From contig NZ_VORY01000004.1 in the NCBI RefSeq assembly GCF_007997295.1, positions 62,001 to 126,000 of the forward strand: DNA of 64,000 nucleotides, in the 5' to 3' direction. Made by a program: the position numbers and the translations under genes. Below, one piece after another: positions 56,597 through 64,000 of this stretch. The first letter of the stretch is position 1. Each line of letters begins with the position of its first letter. The notes beneath the pieces are model-generated. The model had not been told where the DNA came from. It saw only the letters and a program-made list of their open reading frames with translations, and searched no databases. This DNA comes from Gillisia hiemivivida (GTDB lineage: Bacteria; Bacteroidota; Bacteroidia; Flavobacteriales; Flavobacteriaceae).

Positions 56597-59401
56597 ATGA
56601 GAAAAGAATACTCAAAAAAATCATTATCCAATTTAAAAAATTTGAATAGCAAGATGTCCTTGGCGCTAAAATTCAGCTTTTGCATTTTTGCTCTCTGTAC
56701 AGTTCAAATGTCTGCTTCCAGTATTGATTTTAAAGGTGCAATAGAGAATTATAATCCATACCAAGAGCGCGAGGTCTCCGGAATCGTTAGAGATAATACT
56801 GGCACTCCACTTCCAGGTGCAACGATTTTAGTTAAAGGGACTAATGTAGGCGTTCAAACAGATTTTGATGGAAAGTTTAGCCTAATGCTACCAGAAGGAA
56901 AAAACATTATAGAGATTTCTTTTATAAGTTTTAAAACTAAAGAGGTAGATGTTTCAAAAACAAAGACCATCGATATCCAATTGGAGGAAGCTGCTGCAAG
57001 ATTAGACGATGTAGTAATTATTGGAAGTCGTGGGAAACCAAGAACATCTTTTGATTCCCCGGTACCTGTTGATAATATTTCAACTTCGGAATTGAAACAA
57101 ACAGGAAAAGCTGTTCTGGATCAACAACTAATGGCTAAAGTACCCTCTTATAACTCTACAGAGCAACCGGTATCTGATGCTGCAGCACATTTTAGTCCTG
57201 CAGGCCTAAGGGGCTTGTTTCCTAGTAGAACGTTGGTTTTGGTAAATGGTAAAAGAAAGAATTTAAGTGCATTAGTATATAGTTATGTAACCCCAGGGCG
57301 TGGTGAAGTTGGGGTAGACATGAAGGCTATACCTTCTGCCGCTTTAGAGCGTGTCGAAATTCTAAGAGACGGTGCTGCCGCTCAATATGGCTCTGATGCC
57401 GTTGCCGGAGTGATCAATCTAGTGCTTAAAGAAAATTCGGACCCATTTATAAACACAAGCTATAGTATAACTACGGAAGGTGATGGAGAACAGTATCAAA
57501 TTGAAACCGGATTTGGGGTTAAAATAGCCGATAAAGGCTTTGCGAACTTCACTTTCAGTTATTTCGATCAGAAACAAACTCAAAGAGCAGGAGAAATAAC
57601 TAGTTTAGAAGATGAGGCTAGCTATTGGGGAGTTACTGATGATACCGAATATTCCAAATCAGATTTACAATCTTTCCTACAGCGTAACCCGAGTGCCGGA
57701 TTTCAAGTGGGATCACCAGATATGACCATTACAAATTTCGCTTACAACACAGGTTATACCTTAGATGAAGAGACCAATACCGAAATTTATTCATTTGGTA
57801 CCTTAGCTAATAGAAGCGGATCTTCTCCTCAATTTGCCAGAGTACCTTACTGGGTTCCTGGTTTTGAACAAATTTATCCGGGCGCAGATTTTTTCTTAGC
57901 ACAAATGGCACCTAGAATTAATGATTACACTTTTGCATTAGGTTTAAGAACTACTTTTAATGAGTGGGATTTCGACTTAAGCTCTACTATGGGAAGGAAC
58001 AGAATAGATTATTATATTGAAAACTCCTTTAATCAATCTTTCGGAGCAAGTAGTCCATCAGATTTTTATAATGGTGCACATCAATTTAGCCATGTTGTAA
58101 ATAATCTAGATATAGTAAGATCGTTTGAAGATACAGGCTTAAATGCATTAACTGTAGCCTTTGGTGCAGAACATCGTACAGAACGTTTTGTTACTGAAGA
58201 AGGAGAATTTGCTTCTTATGGTGATGGAACCCCAGATGATCTAACAGATAGAACTGGATCTGAATCTTTTGGTGGGTTTAGACCCGAAAACGCTTCCAAT
58301 GATTACAGAAGTAATTTAGGACTTTATACAGATGTTACCGCAGATATAACAGAAGACTTTTTACTGGGAGGTGCTTTACGTTATGAGAATTATTCTGATT
58401 TTGGATCTAATTTAAGCTGGAAAGTAAACACCAGATATAAAACCTTAGATAACAAATTAGCCATTAGAGGTTCAATAAGTACTGGTTTTAGAGCACCTGC
58501 TTTACACCAAATTTATTATACGGCCACTACTACCACCCTTACAGAAAATGGGATACAACAAAATGGGATTTTAAACAATGCAGATCCTGCATTGCGTGCT
58601 TTGGGTATTCCAGAATTAGATGCAGAAACCTCTTTTAACATTGGAGCAGGTTTAACTTACCGATTTACTAGAAAAATTGGAATAACAATGGATGTGTATC
58701 AAATAGATGTGGATGATAGAATTGTACTTTCTGGCCAGGTAACTCCAACCGGAGATCCTAGCAGTCCAATAGATCAAACGTTATCTAGTGTGAATGTAGG
58801 AGCAGCAGGATTCTTTTTAAATGCTATAAACACTCGTACCAAAGGAATAGATATTGTGTTTAGCTATGACAAAATTGAACTTGGAAAAGGTTTTTTGAGT
58901 GGTAGTATTGCTGCCAATTTTAATGAAACAGAAGTTAGAAGTACTCAGTTTCCAAAATTCATTGAGGATAACAATCTAGGAGATGCTTTATTCTCTAGAG
59001 AAGATGTTTCTCGTGTAGAAACATGGAGACCAAGATCTAAGATTATAGGTACGGTAAATTACAGCCTAGATAAATTCTCCACGAACTTATCTATGATGCA
59101 CTACGGAAAAGTTACTTACAGACATCCAAGTAACCCAGCAGATGATGCTACCTATGGTGGTAAGTTATTAACTAATCTTAGCTTTAGTTATGCTTTTACA
59201 GAGAAGATCGCTTTAACTGTGGGAGCTAATAATTTGTTTAATGTATATCCAGATACCTTCGCCGATGCGTATAGCAGTAATGGCGGAGTTCCTAATGACA
59301 GAAACTTAGATTTTGTAGGAAGATTTAAATACCCTTGGCAAACTACTCAATTTGGAATTGATGGAACAAGAATATTTACTAATCTTGCTTTCAAATTCTA
59401 G
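56597..59401 (+). CDS. TonB-dependent receptor with CarboxypepD-regulatory-like domain
   Basis: The 934-residue protein has a long N-terminal extension before the hydrophobic signal (about 22-43, LALKFSFCIFALCTVQMSAS). A carboxypeptidase-regulatory-like domain follows (VSGIVRDNTGTPLPGATILVKG, about 60-135), then a plug with RTLVLVNGKRKN and ILRDGAAAQYGSDAVAGVINLVLK, then a beta barrel ending in FTNLAFKF. There is no SusD partner, so it may import a small ligand such as a siderophore, vitamin or peptide. The substrate is unknown. Terminator at 59423-59458. Confidence 0.92.
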   Translation: MRKEYSKKSLSNLKNLNSKMSLALKFSFCIFALCTVQMSASSIDFKGAIENYNPYQEREVSGIVRDNTGTPLPGATILVKGTNVGVQTDFDGKFSLMLPEGKNIIEISFISFKTKEVDVSKTKTIDIQLEEAAARLDDVVIIGSRGKPRTSFDSPVPVDNISTSELKQTGKAVLDQQLMAKVPSYNSTEQPVSDAAAHFSPAGLRGLFPSRTLVLVNGKRKNLSALVYSYVTPGRGEVGVDMKAIPSAALERVEILRDGAAAQYGSDAVAGVINLVLKENSDPFINTSYSITTEGDGEQYQIETGFGVKIADKGFANFTFSYFDQKQTQRAGEITSLEDEASYWGVTDDTEYSKSDLQSFLQRNPSAGFQVGSPDMTITNFAYNTGYTLDEETNTEIYSFGTLANRSGSSPQFARVPYWVPGFEQIYPGADFFLAQMAPRINDYTFALGLRTTFNEWDFDLSSTMGRNRIDYYIENSFNQSFGASSPSDFYNGAHQFSHVVNNLDIVRSFEDTGLNALTVAFGAEHRTERFVTEEGEFASYGDGTPDDLTDRTGSESFGGFRPENASNDYRSNLGLYTDVTADITEDFLLGGALRYENYSDFGSNLSWKVNTRYKTLDNKLAIRGSISTGFRAPALHQIYYTATTTTLTENGIQQNGILNNADPALRALGIPELDAETSFNIGAGLTYRFTRKIGITMDVYQIDVDDRIVLSGQVTPTGDPSSPIDQTLSSVNVGAAGFFLNAINTRTKGIDIVFSYDKIELGKGFLSGSIAANFNETEVRSTQFPKFIEDNNLGDALFSREDVSRVETWRPRSKIIGTVNYSLDKFSTNLSMMHYGKVTYRHPSNPADDATYGGKLLTNLSFSYAFTEKIALTVGANNLFNVYPDTFADAYSSNGGVPNDRNLDFVGRFKYPWQTTQFGIDGTRIFTNLAFKF

Positions 59402-59422
59402 AAAACTGTAATAGTTTATATA

Positions 59423-59458
59423 ATCCGCATTCAAGTAAAATTGAATGCGGATTTTTTT
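59423..59458 (+). terminator. Terminator of the TonB receptor gene
   Basis: Perfect 12-bp stem ATCCGCATTCAA/TTGAATGCGGAT, loop GTAAAA, followed by TTTTTTT. Located 21 nt after the stop. Confidence 0.93.
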
Positions 59459-59536
59459 ATTTATAGAATATTAACATATACTATCTTCAAATATTTTAAA
59501 CCTTGACCAAAGTTAGAAGAGACCGGTTAACTCTAT

Positions 59537-59544
59537 TATCTTTG
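59537..59544 (+). promoter_or_regulatory. Candidate -7 element of the flavin oxidoreductase gene
   Basis: TATCTTTG fits TAnnTTTG and lies 15 nt before the ATG at 59560. No ideal -33 box. Confidence 0.5.
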
Positions 59545-59559
59545 TAATAAAACCTAAAA

Positions 59560-60597
59560 ATGCTGGATTTCATTATAATAGGTAGCGCACAAGCTGGGCT
59601 TAGCATGGCTTATCACTTAAAGCAACTAGGGAAATCTTTTCTTGTTGTAGATAAGGAAGATAAAATTGGAGAGTCTTGGTTAAGTAGATGGGACTCCCTT
59701 AGGCTTTTTACACCTACAGAATTTAATCATTTAGAAGGGATGGAATTTCCGGCTCCTAAGGGTCATTATCCTAATAAATACGAAGTAGCAGCCTATTTTA
59801 AATCTTATGTTGAAAAATTCGAGATTCCCATTCAGTTCAATACACTTATCACTTCAATAGAACAGAAAAAAGGCATATTCACATTAAAGCATGAGAACGG
59901 TGAGTTCAAATGCCCGAATGTTATTATTGCTACTGGTCCTTTTCATACTCCTTACACTCCCCCATTTTCAATTAAAATTAATAAGAAAGTTACCCAGATA
60001 CATAGTAACTATTATAAGAATGTTGAACAATTACAGCAAGGCGATACTTTGGTAGTTGGTGGAGGAGATTCTGGATTTCAGATCCTTGATGAGATTTCAA
60101 AAGATGGTTTGAAAACATATTTTGCAGGTCCAGACGATGCTAAAACTTTGCCCCAAGAGATCCTAGGTAAAACATTGTGGTGGTGGTTTACAAAAACCGG
60201 ATTTCTTAGTTCCAGCAAACATTCATGGATTGGTAAAGTGATTGCTAACAGTCCTCAACCTATTATAGGGATTAACATCAAAGAAATATTAAATAGAGAG
60301 AACGTGATCCCTGTTGGCCGAGCCCTAAATGCAGATGGGAATTCTATAAGTTTTGATAGGAATGAAGTAAGCACCATTAAAAATGTTGTGTGGGCAACAG
60401 GTTACCGTCCAAATTTCAATTGGATTCAAGGCTTAGAACTCGATAAGAAAGGATATCCTAAGAACAAAAGAGGAATAAGTTCTATAAAAGGTCTTTACTT
60501 TATTGGCCTACCCTGGTTGTATACCCGTGGTTCTGCTACCTTGGGTGGGGTAAAGAAAGATGCAGCTTACATTTCTAAGGTCATAGAAACAGAATAA
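59560..60597 (+). CDS. FAD/NAD(P)-dependent oxidoreductase (flavin monooxygenase/CzcO-like)
   Basis: The 345-residue protein has an N-terminal FAD motif IIIGSAQAGLSMAYHL, where the middle glycine of the usual GxGxxG is alanine, then ESWLSRWDSLRLFTPTEF (typical of this family), a second nucleotide motif VVGGGDSGFQI near residue 168, and the C-terminal YFIGLPW-RGSATLGGVKKDA segment. Members oxidise small substrates or act in metal- and thiol-linked redox. The substrate is unknown. It has its own promoter-like element and terminator. Confidence 0.88.
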   Translation: MLDFIIIGSAQAGLSMAYHLKQLGKSFLVVDKEDKIGESWLSRWDSLRLFTPTEFNHLEGMEFPAPKGHYPNKYEVAAYFKSYVEKFEIPIQFNTLITSIEQKKGIFTLKHENGEFKCPNVIIATGPFHTPYTPPFSIKINKKVTQIHSNYYKNVEQLQQGDTLVVGGGDSGFQILDEISKDGLKTYFAGPDDAKTLPQEILGKTLWWWFTKTGFLSSSKHSWIGKVIANSPQPIIGINIKEILNRENVIPVGRALNADGNSISFDRNEVSTIKNVVWATGYRPNFNWIQGLELDKKGYPKNKRGISSIKGLYFIGLPWLYTRGSATLGGVKKDAAYISKVIETE

Positions 60598-60633
60598 AAG
60601 ATATAGACCCCAACTACAAAAAGGATATAAATA

Positions 60634-60667
60634 AAAAAACTGCCCCATTTCTGGAGCAGTTTTTTTA
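60634..60667. terminator. Bidirectional terminator between oxidoreductase and TonB receptor genes
   Basis: AAAAAAACTGC-CCA/TGG-GCAGTTTTTTT hairpin with loop TTTC and one mismatch, T-runs on both strands, between convergent genes. Confidence 0.88.
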
Positions 60668-60688
60668 TGCTTATAATTTTGAAGGAGC

Positions 60689-63600
60689 TTAGAAAATATA
60701 TCTAAGACCAACTTGCATTTGCCATCTAGAATCTAAACTAAAGTCGTTAGCAAAAGTGTTTTTCTGAGATGGATCAAAACTATATACCGGAGTATTAGTT
60801 TGGTCTACAGAAACACCGAGAGGCTGATCGTTCACAGGAATTTCAATAACTCCCCAATCAGAATTAATTAAGTTTCCGAAGTTTAAAACATCTAAACTCA
60901 ACTGAATCGTATTTGTACCATTACCAACTTTAAAGTCGTAATCCTGTAAGAACTTCACATCCCATCGTCCTCTCCATGGGCTTATTACAGCATATTTCTC
61001 TGCATAATCTCCTCTTCTATCTCTTAGGTATTCATCTTGCTGAATATAAGATTCGAAAGCCGCTCTTTGTGCTTCTTGCTCTGCATCAGTTCCAGTAAAG
61101 TTATATCCTGAAAGATCAGATTGTGTTGGAATATAGATCAAGTCATTTAATACAGACCCGTCATTGTTGATGTCTCCTGAATAAGTATAAGAGAATCTAC
61201 CACCTTGAGCATATTCGTAAAATGCTCCAAAAGATGTTCTCCATTGTTTATTTTCACCATAACTGAAAGACTTGTTCAGTTGTCCAACAATTCTGTGTTT
61301 GTCTCCATAACGAGAAGTAGAACTTACCGCTCTATTCACGTTTCCAATTGCAGGGTTTCTGTCGTAAGCATCACTAGAAATTTCAGCATCCAACGAACTT
61401 GCATCTTCAGACTCTAAATAGTTGTAAGCTATAGTAGCAAACAATCCATTACTAAAATTCTTTTGTAATTTAAAAGACCAGTTAAATGAGTAACCAACAT
61501 CTGTATTAGAGAATACATAAGCATTGGTAATTCCACCAAATTCGTTTACCGCTCTATCAGAATTCAAATAAACTATTCTATTATCTGCTCCATTTAGAGT
61601 TCCTGTTGGCGTTGCTAAACCGTAGTTTCTAACCATTTGAGAATTAACATCTCTTGTATAGATAATATCTGTAGTGGCAAGGATACCATTTTCAAACTTA
61701 TAATCTAATCCTAGATTACTTCTCCAAACCTGTGGAAATTGGAAGTCTGGTGCAGAAGTAGTGTAAAAGAAGAAGTTAGGATTTGCCACTTGGTTTCCAA
61801 TCCATACAAATGGTAAACGACCTGTAAAGATCCCTGTTCCACCTCGTACTTGAAGTGTCTTATTTCCTCGAACATCATAGTTAAAACCTAATCTTGGGGA
61901 GAATAATAATTTTTTAGAAGGAAGTTCCAAACTGCTTAATTTAGTTTCTGCTCCATTCTCATTGAAATAAGTAATACCTGGTTGGTAGTTCCCGTCAGGA
62001 AAAGTTCCTCCAGCCGCTCTATCAATATTTTCTTGGATTTTATCCTGAGTATCAAAATATAAAGGTTGATCTACTCTTAATCCGTAAGTCAAGGTAAATT
62101 TATCTGTAGCTTTCCATTTGTCCTGAGCATAAAATGCTAATTGTCCAACATTTGTTTCAGCTAAAGCCCATGAGTCATTTGCATTGTTGTTATCAAAAAC
62201 ATTTTGAGCATTTGCAAGTGCTGCTGCAATTGTTCCATTATTTACAGCTTCCTGAAAACTTCCAGCTCCATCTCTAACACTCGTAAAAGCATCAAAGAAA
62301 GTACTTATCGGGCCTTGACCTGCATCAGCATTTCCACCAAAATCATAGGCTCCTAAATTAAAAGAATTATCAAATTCAAATCTTTCAAAACTAGCTCCTA
62401 AAGTGATCGTGTGGTTTCCAAGAATGAAGTTTAGGTTGTTAGTAATTTGATAAACCTTCTGATCTAATTTATTGTTGATCGAGAAAGGCTCATGCCCTGC
62501 AACTATATATCGAACTCCATCTTCCTGAATGTTTATTGGAGGTGCCGGAGCAGAAAACGGATCTCTACTATCTTCAAATCTAGTATATCCTGCTTGAAAT
62601 TTGTTAGTGATGTTTCCAGAAAAATTCGAATTCAATTCAACTAAGAAAGAGTTAATCTTGTTATTGATCCTGTATCCGGAATTTCTAAACTGTAAAGTTG
62701 TTAGATCTGGTCCTCTGCGTCCAATAGCCTCTCTGTTTGCTGGCAAATCTCTTGAAGCATTTAAAAAGTTATAAATAAAAGCTACACGATGTTTATCTGA
62801 AACGTTCCAGTCCAGTTTAAAAAGTCCTTTAGTAGATTCTGTTTTATGAGTATAACCTTCATAAGCACCTGTTTCGTATCCTAAAGTTCCTAATTGAGTA
62901 GAAACAAAATCTAGATCGTCTGCAGTAACTCTAGAAACATTAGAGCCTGTTAATCCAGGTCTAGCTGCTAAAAAGTTTGATCCAAGATCTTCTCTATCAT
63001 CTTTTTCGAAATTCCCGAAAACGAACAATTTGTTTTCAATAATTGGTCCTCCAACGCTTAATCCATATTGGGCTTGAGTAAGGTCCGGAACAATAATTTC
63101 ATCTCCTTCAACTTTACTTCCAGTTAAATCCTGGTTTCTATAAAAACCATAAACCGTTCCTTTCCAATCGTTCGTACCACTCTTAGTTACCGCATTTACA
63201 GAAGCTCCTGTAAAACCAGCCTGAGTAACATCGTAAGGTGCAGTAGAAACCTGAATTTGCTCAATCGCATCTAAAGATACCGGCTGTGCATTGGTTTGTC
63301 CTCCTGGCGTTGCAGCATCTAGCCCAAATGGGTTATTAAAGATAGAACCATCTAAACTAAAGTTGTTAAACTGGTCGTTTCTACCTCCAAAAGACCCATT
63401 GCTGGAAGCAGTTGGTTCTAATCGGTAAAAATCGGCAGCAGATCTTGTAATAGAAGGTAATGTTTTTAATTCTCTGCTCCCTATGTTAGTTTCTGCTCCA
63501 GTACGATCACTATTAATCACTGTGTTTTTTGCACTATTAATAACTACAGCATCTAAAGAAGTTGCATCTGCAGTCATGATAACATCCATATTAAATGTTT

Positions 63601-63895
63601 GTCCAAGTCTAAGATCTACATCTTTTAATATATACTCTTTAAATCCAACAAAACTTACTGTGATCGTATATGGACCACCAATTCTTAAGTTTAACATGTT
63701 AAATCTTCCGTCAAAATTTGTTACCGCTCCATAAACAGTACCTGTTGGGGTATGCACAGCTTTTACATTGGCTCCAGGAAGCACCAAATTTTGATCTTCA
63801 TAAATAATACCGCTAATCTCTGCTGTAGTTACTTGAGAAAACCCAGTAAAACCCAGAAAAAGAGCGGTTACAAATAAAAGTAAATTCCGTTTCAT
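60689..63895 (-). CDS. Oar-like TonB-dependent receptor
   Basis: The 1068-residue protein has a signal peptide (MKRNLLLFVTALFLGFTGFSQ). A carboxypeptidase-regulatory-like domain (TAEISGIIYEDQNLVLPGANVKA, about 23-110) precedes an atypical plug with FGGRNDQFNNFSLDGSIFNNPFG and TGASVNAVTKSGTNDWKGTVYGFYRN, then a large barrel ending in MQVGLRYIF. This layout is that of Oar proteins, outer-membrane receptors tied to proteins, peptides or signalling in Bacteroidota and Myxococcus. There is no SusD partner. Substrate unknown. Confidence 0.92.
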   Translation of the reverse strand: MKRNLLLFVTALFLGFTGFSQVTTAEISGIIYEDQNLVLPGANVKAVHTPTGTVYGAVTNFDGRFNMLNLRIGGPYTITVSFVGFKEYILKDVDLRLGQTFNMDVIMTADATSLDAVVINSAKNTVINSDRTGAETNIGSRELKTLPSITRSAADFYRLEPTASSNGSFGGRNDQFNNFSLDGSIFNNPFGLDAATPGGQTNAQPVSLDAIEQIQVSTAPYDVTQAGFTGASVNAVTKSGTNDWKGTVYGFYRNQDLTGSKVEGDEIIVPDLTQAQYGLSVGGPIIENKLFVFGNFEKDDREDLGSNFLAARPGLTGSNVSRVTADDLDFVSTQLGTLGYETGAYEGYTHKTESTKGLFKLDWNVSDKHRVAFIYNFLNASRDLPANREAIGRRGPDLTTLQFRNSGYRINNKINSFLVELNSNFSGNITNKFQAGYTRFEDSRDPFSAPAPPINIQEDGVRYIVAGHEPFSINNKLDQKVYQITNNLNFILGNHTITLGASFERFEFDNSFNLGAYDFGGNADAGQGPISTFFDAFTSVRDGAGSFQEAVNNGTIAAALANAQNVFDNNNANDSWALAETNVGQLAFYAQDKWKATDKFTLTYGLRVDQPLYFDTQDKIQENIDRAAGGTFPDGNYQPGITYFNENGAETKLSSLELPSKKLLFSPRLGFNYDVRGNKTLQVRGGTGIFTGRLPFVWIGNQVANPNFFFYTTSAPDFQFPQVWRSNLGLDYKFENGILATTDIIYTRDVNSQMVRNYGLATPTGTLNGADNRIVYLNSDRAVNEFGGITNAYVFSNTDVGYSFNWSFKLQKNFSNGLFATIAYNYLESEDASSLDAEISSDAYDRNPAIGNVNRAVSSTSRYGDKHRIVGQLNKSFSYGENKQWRTSFGAFYEYAQGGRFSYTYSGDINNDGSVLNDLIYIPTQSDLSGYNFTGTDAEQEAQRAAFESYIQQDEYLRDRRGDYAEKYAVISPWRGRWDVKFLQDYDFKVGNGTNTIQLSLDVLNFGNLINSDWGVIEIPVNDQPLGVSVDQTNTPVYSFDPSQKNTFANDFSLDSRWQMQVGLRYIF

Positions 63896-63936
63896 TTTTA
63901 ATTTTTTGATGTTGTGTTATGATTGTTAATATTTTG

Positions 63937-63944
63937 CAAAAATA
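63937..63944 (-). promoter_or_regulatory. Candidate -7 element of the Oar-like receptor gene
   Basis: TATTTTTG on the minus strand fits TAnnTTTG, 42 nt upstream of the ATG at 63895. No clear -33 box; tentative. Confidence 0.4.
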
Positions 63945-64000
63945 CTGTAAATTAATTGTAAAAAGTAGCTACTAAATGCGAAATTAAAAATATAAGTATG

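Overview
The window looks like a chromosomal segment from a marine-type member of the Bacteroidota, most likely Flavobacteriaceae. The evidence is the low G+C content, SusC/SusD-type TonB receptors, lipoproteins with SCxDD-type lipoboxes, Bacteroidota-style -7 elements (TAnnTTTG) with few Shine-Dalgarno sequences, and a PII-AmtB operon led by a beta-barrel porin. I saw no tRNA, rRNA, CRISPR array, prophage or intact insertion sequence. The species is not identified.

Layout. 1-2.2 kb: branched-chain amino acid genes ilvD and ilvB (ilvB cut by the window edge). 2.8-4.3 kb: a fused GNAT acetyltransferase/carbon-nitrogen hydrolase. 4.7-8.2 kb: a probable sensory cassette with a small protein, two tandem nearly identical seven-helix membrane proteins, a short histidine kinase and a LuxR-type regulator. 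8.25-8.87 kb: three diverged tandem copies of a structured, RNA-like element. 8.9-13.6 kb: a 5-oxoproline operon (DUF2891 lipoprotein, NRAMP-like transporter, pxpA, pxpB, pxpC). 13.7-18.3 kb: a ComM-like AAA ATPase, a BadF-type sugar kinase, gapA and pfkA.

18.4-38.8 kb is a complete alpha-glucan (starch/maltodextrin) utilisation locus. The left arm (minus strand) encodes an MFS sugar transporter, beta-phosphoglucomutase, a GH65 phosphorylase, a SusA-like GH13, a GH31 alpha-glucosidase and a GH13 lipoprotein. A LacI-type regulator sits in the middle. The right arm (plus strand) encodes SusC, SusD, a SusE/F-like lipoprotein and a surface GH13 amylase, followed by a convergent galM. A perfect 18-bp palindromic operator lies between regulator and susC. 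Similar sites lie upstream of pfkA and inside susC, suggesting that starch import and glycolysis are co-regulated.

38.9-48.2 kb is a nitrogen assimilation block: gltD and gltB (glutamate synthase) diverge from porin-glnK-amtB. The 467-bp shared intergenic region carries a perfect 17-bp inverted repeat. 48.2-55.9 kb holds mixed genes: a half-length DUF1456 protein, sucC, lysA, a lipoprotein, a kinase-fold/DUF389 membrane fusion, a chloramphenicol acetyltransferase homologue and an FKBP-type isomerase. 56.6-63.9 kb: two large TonB-dependent receptors flank a flavin oxidoreductase.

The least explained signals are the three-copy RNA-like array at 8.25-8.87 kb, the NRAMP homologue that has lost its metal ligands inside the oxoprolinase operon, the nitrogen-region palindrome, and a dispersed repeat that repeatedly begins exactly at stop codons.
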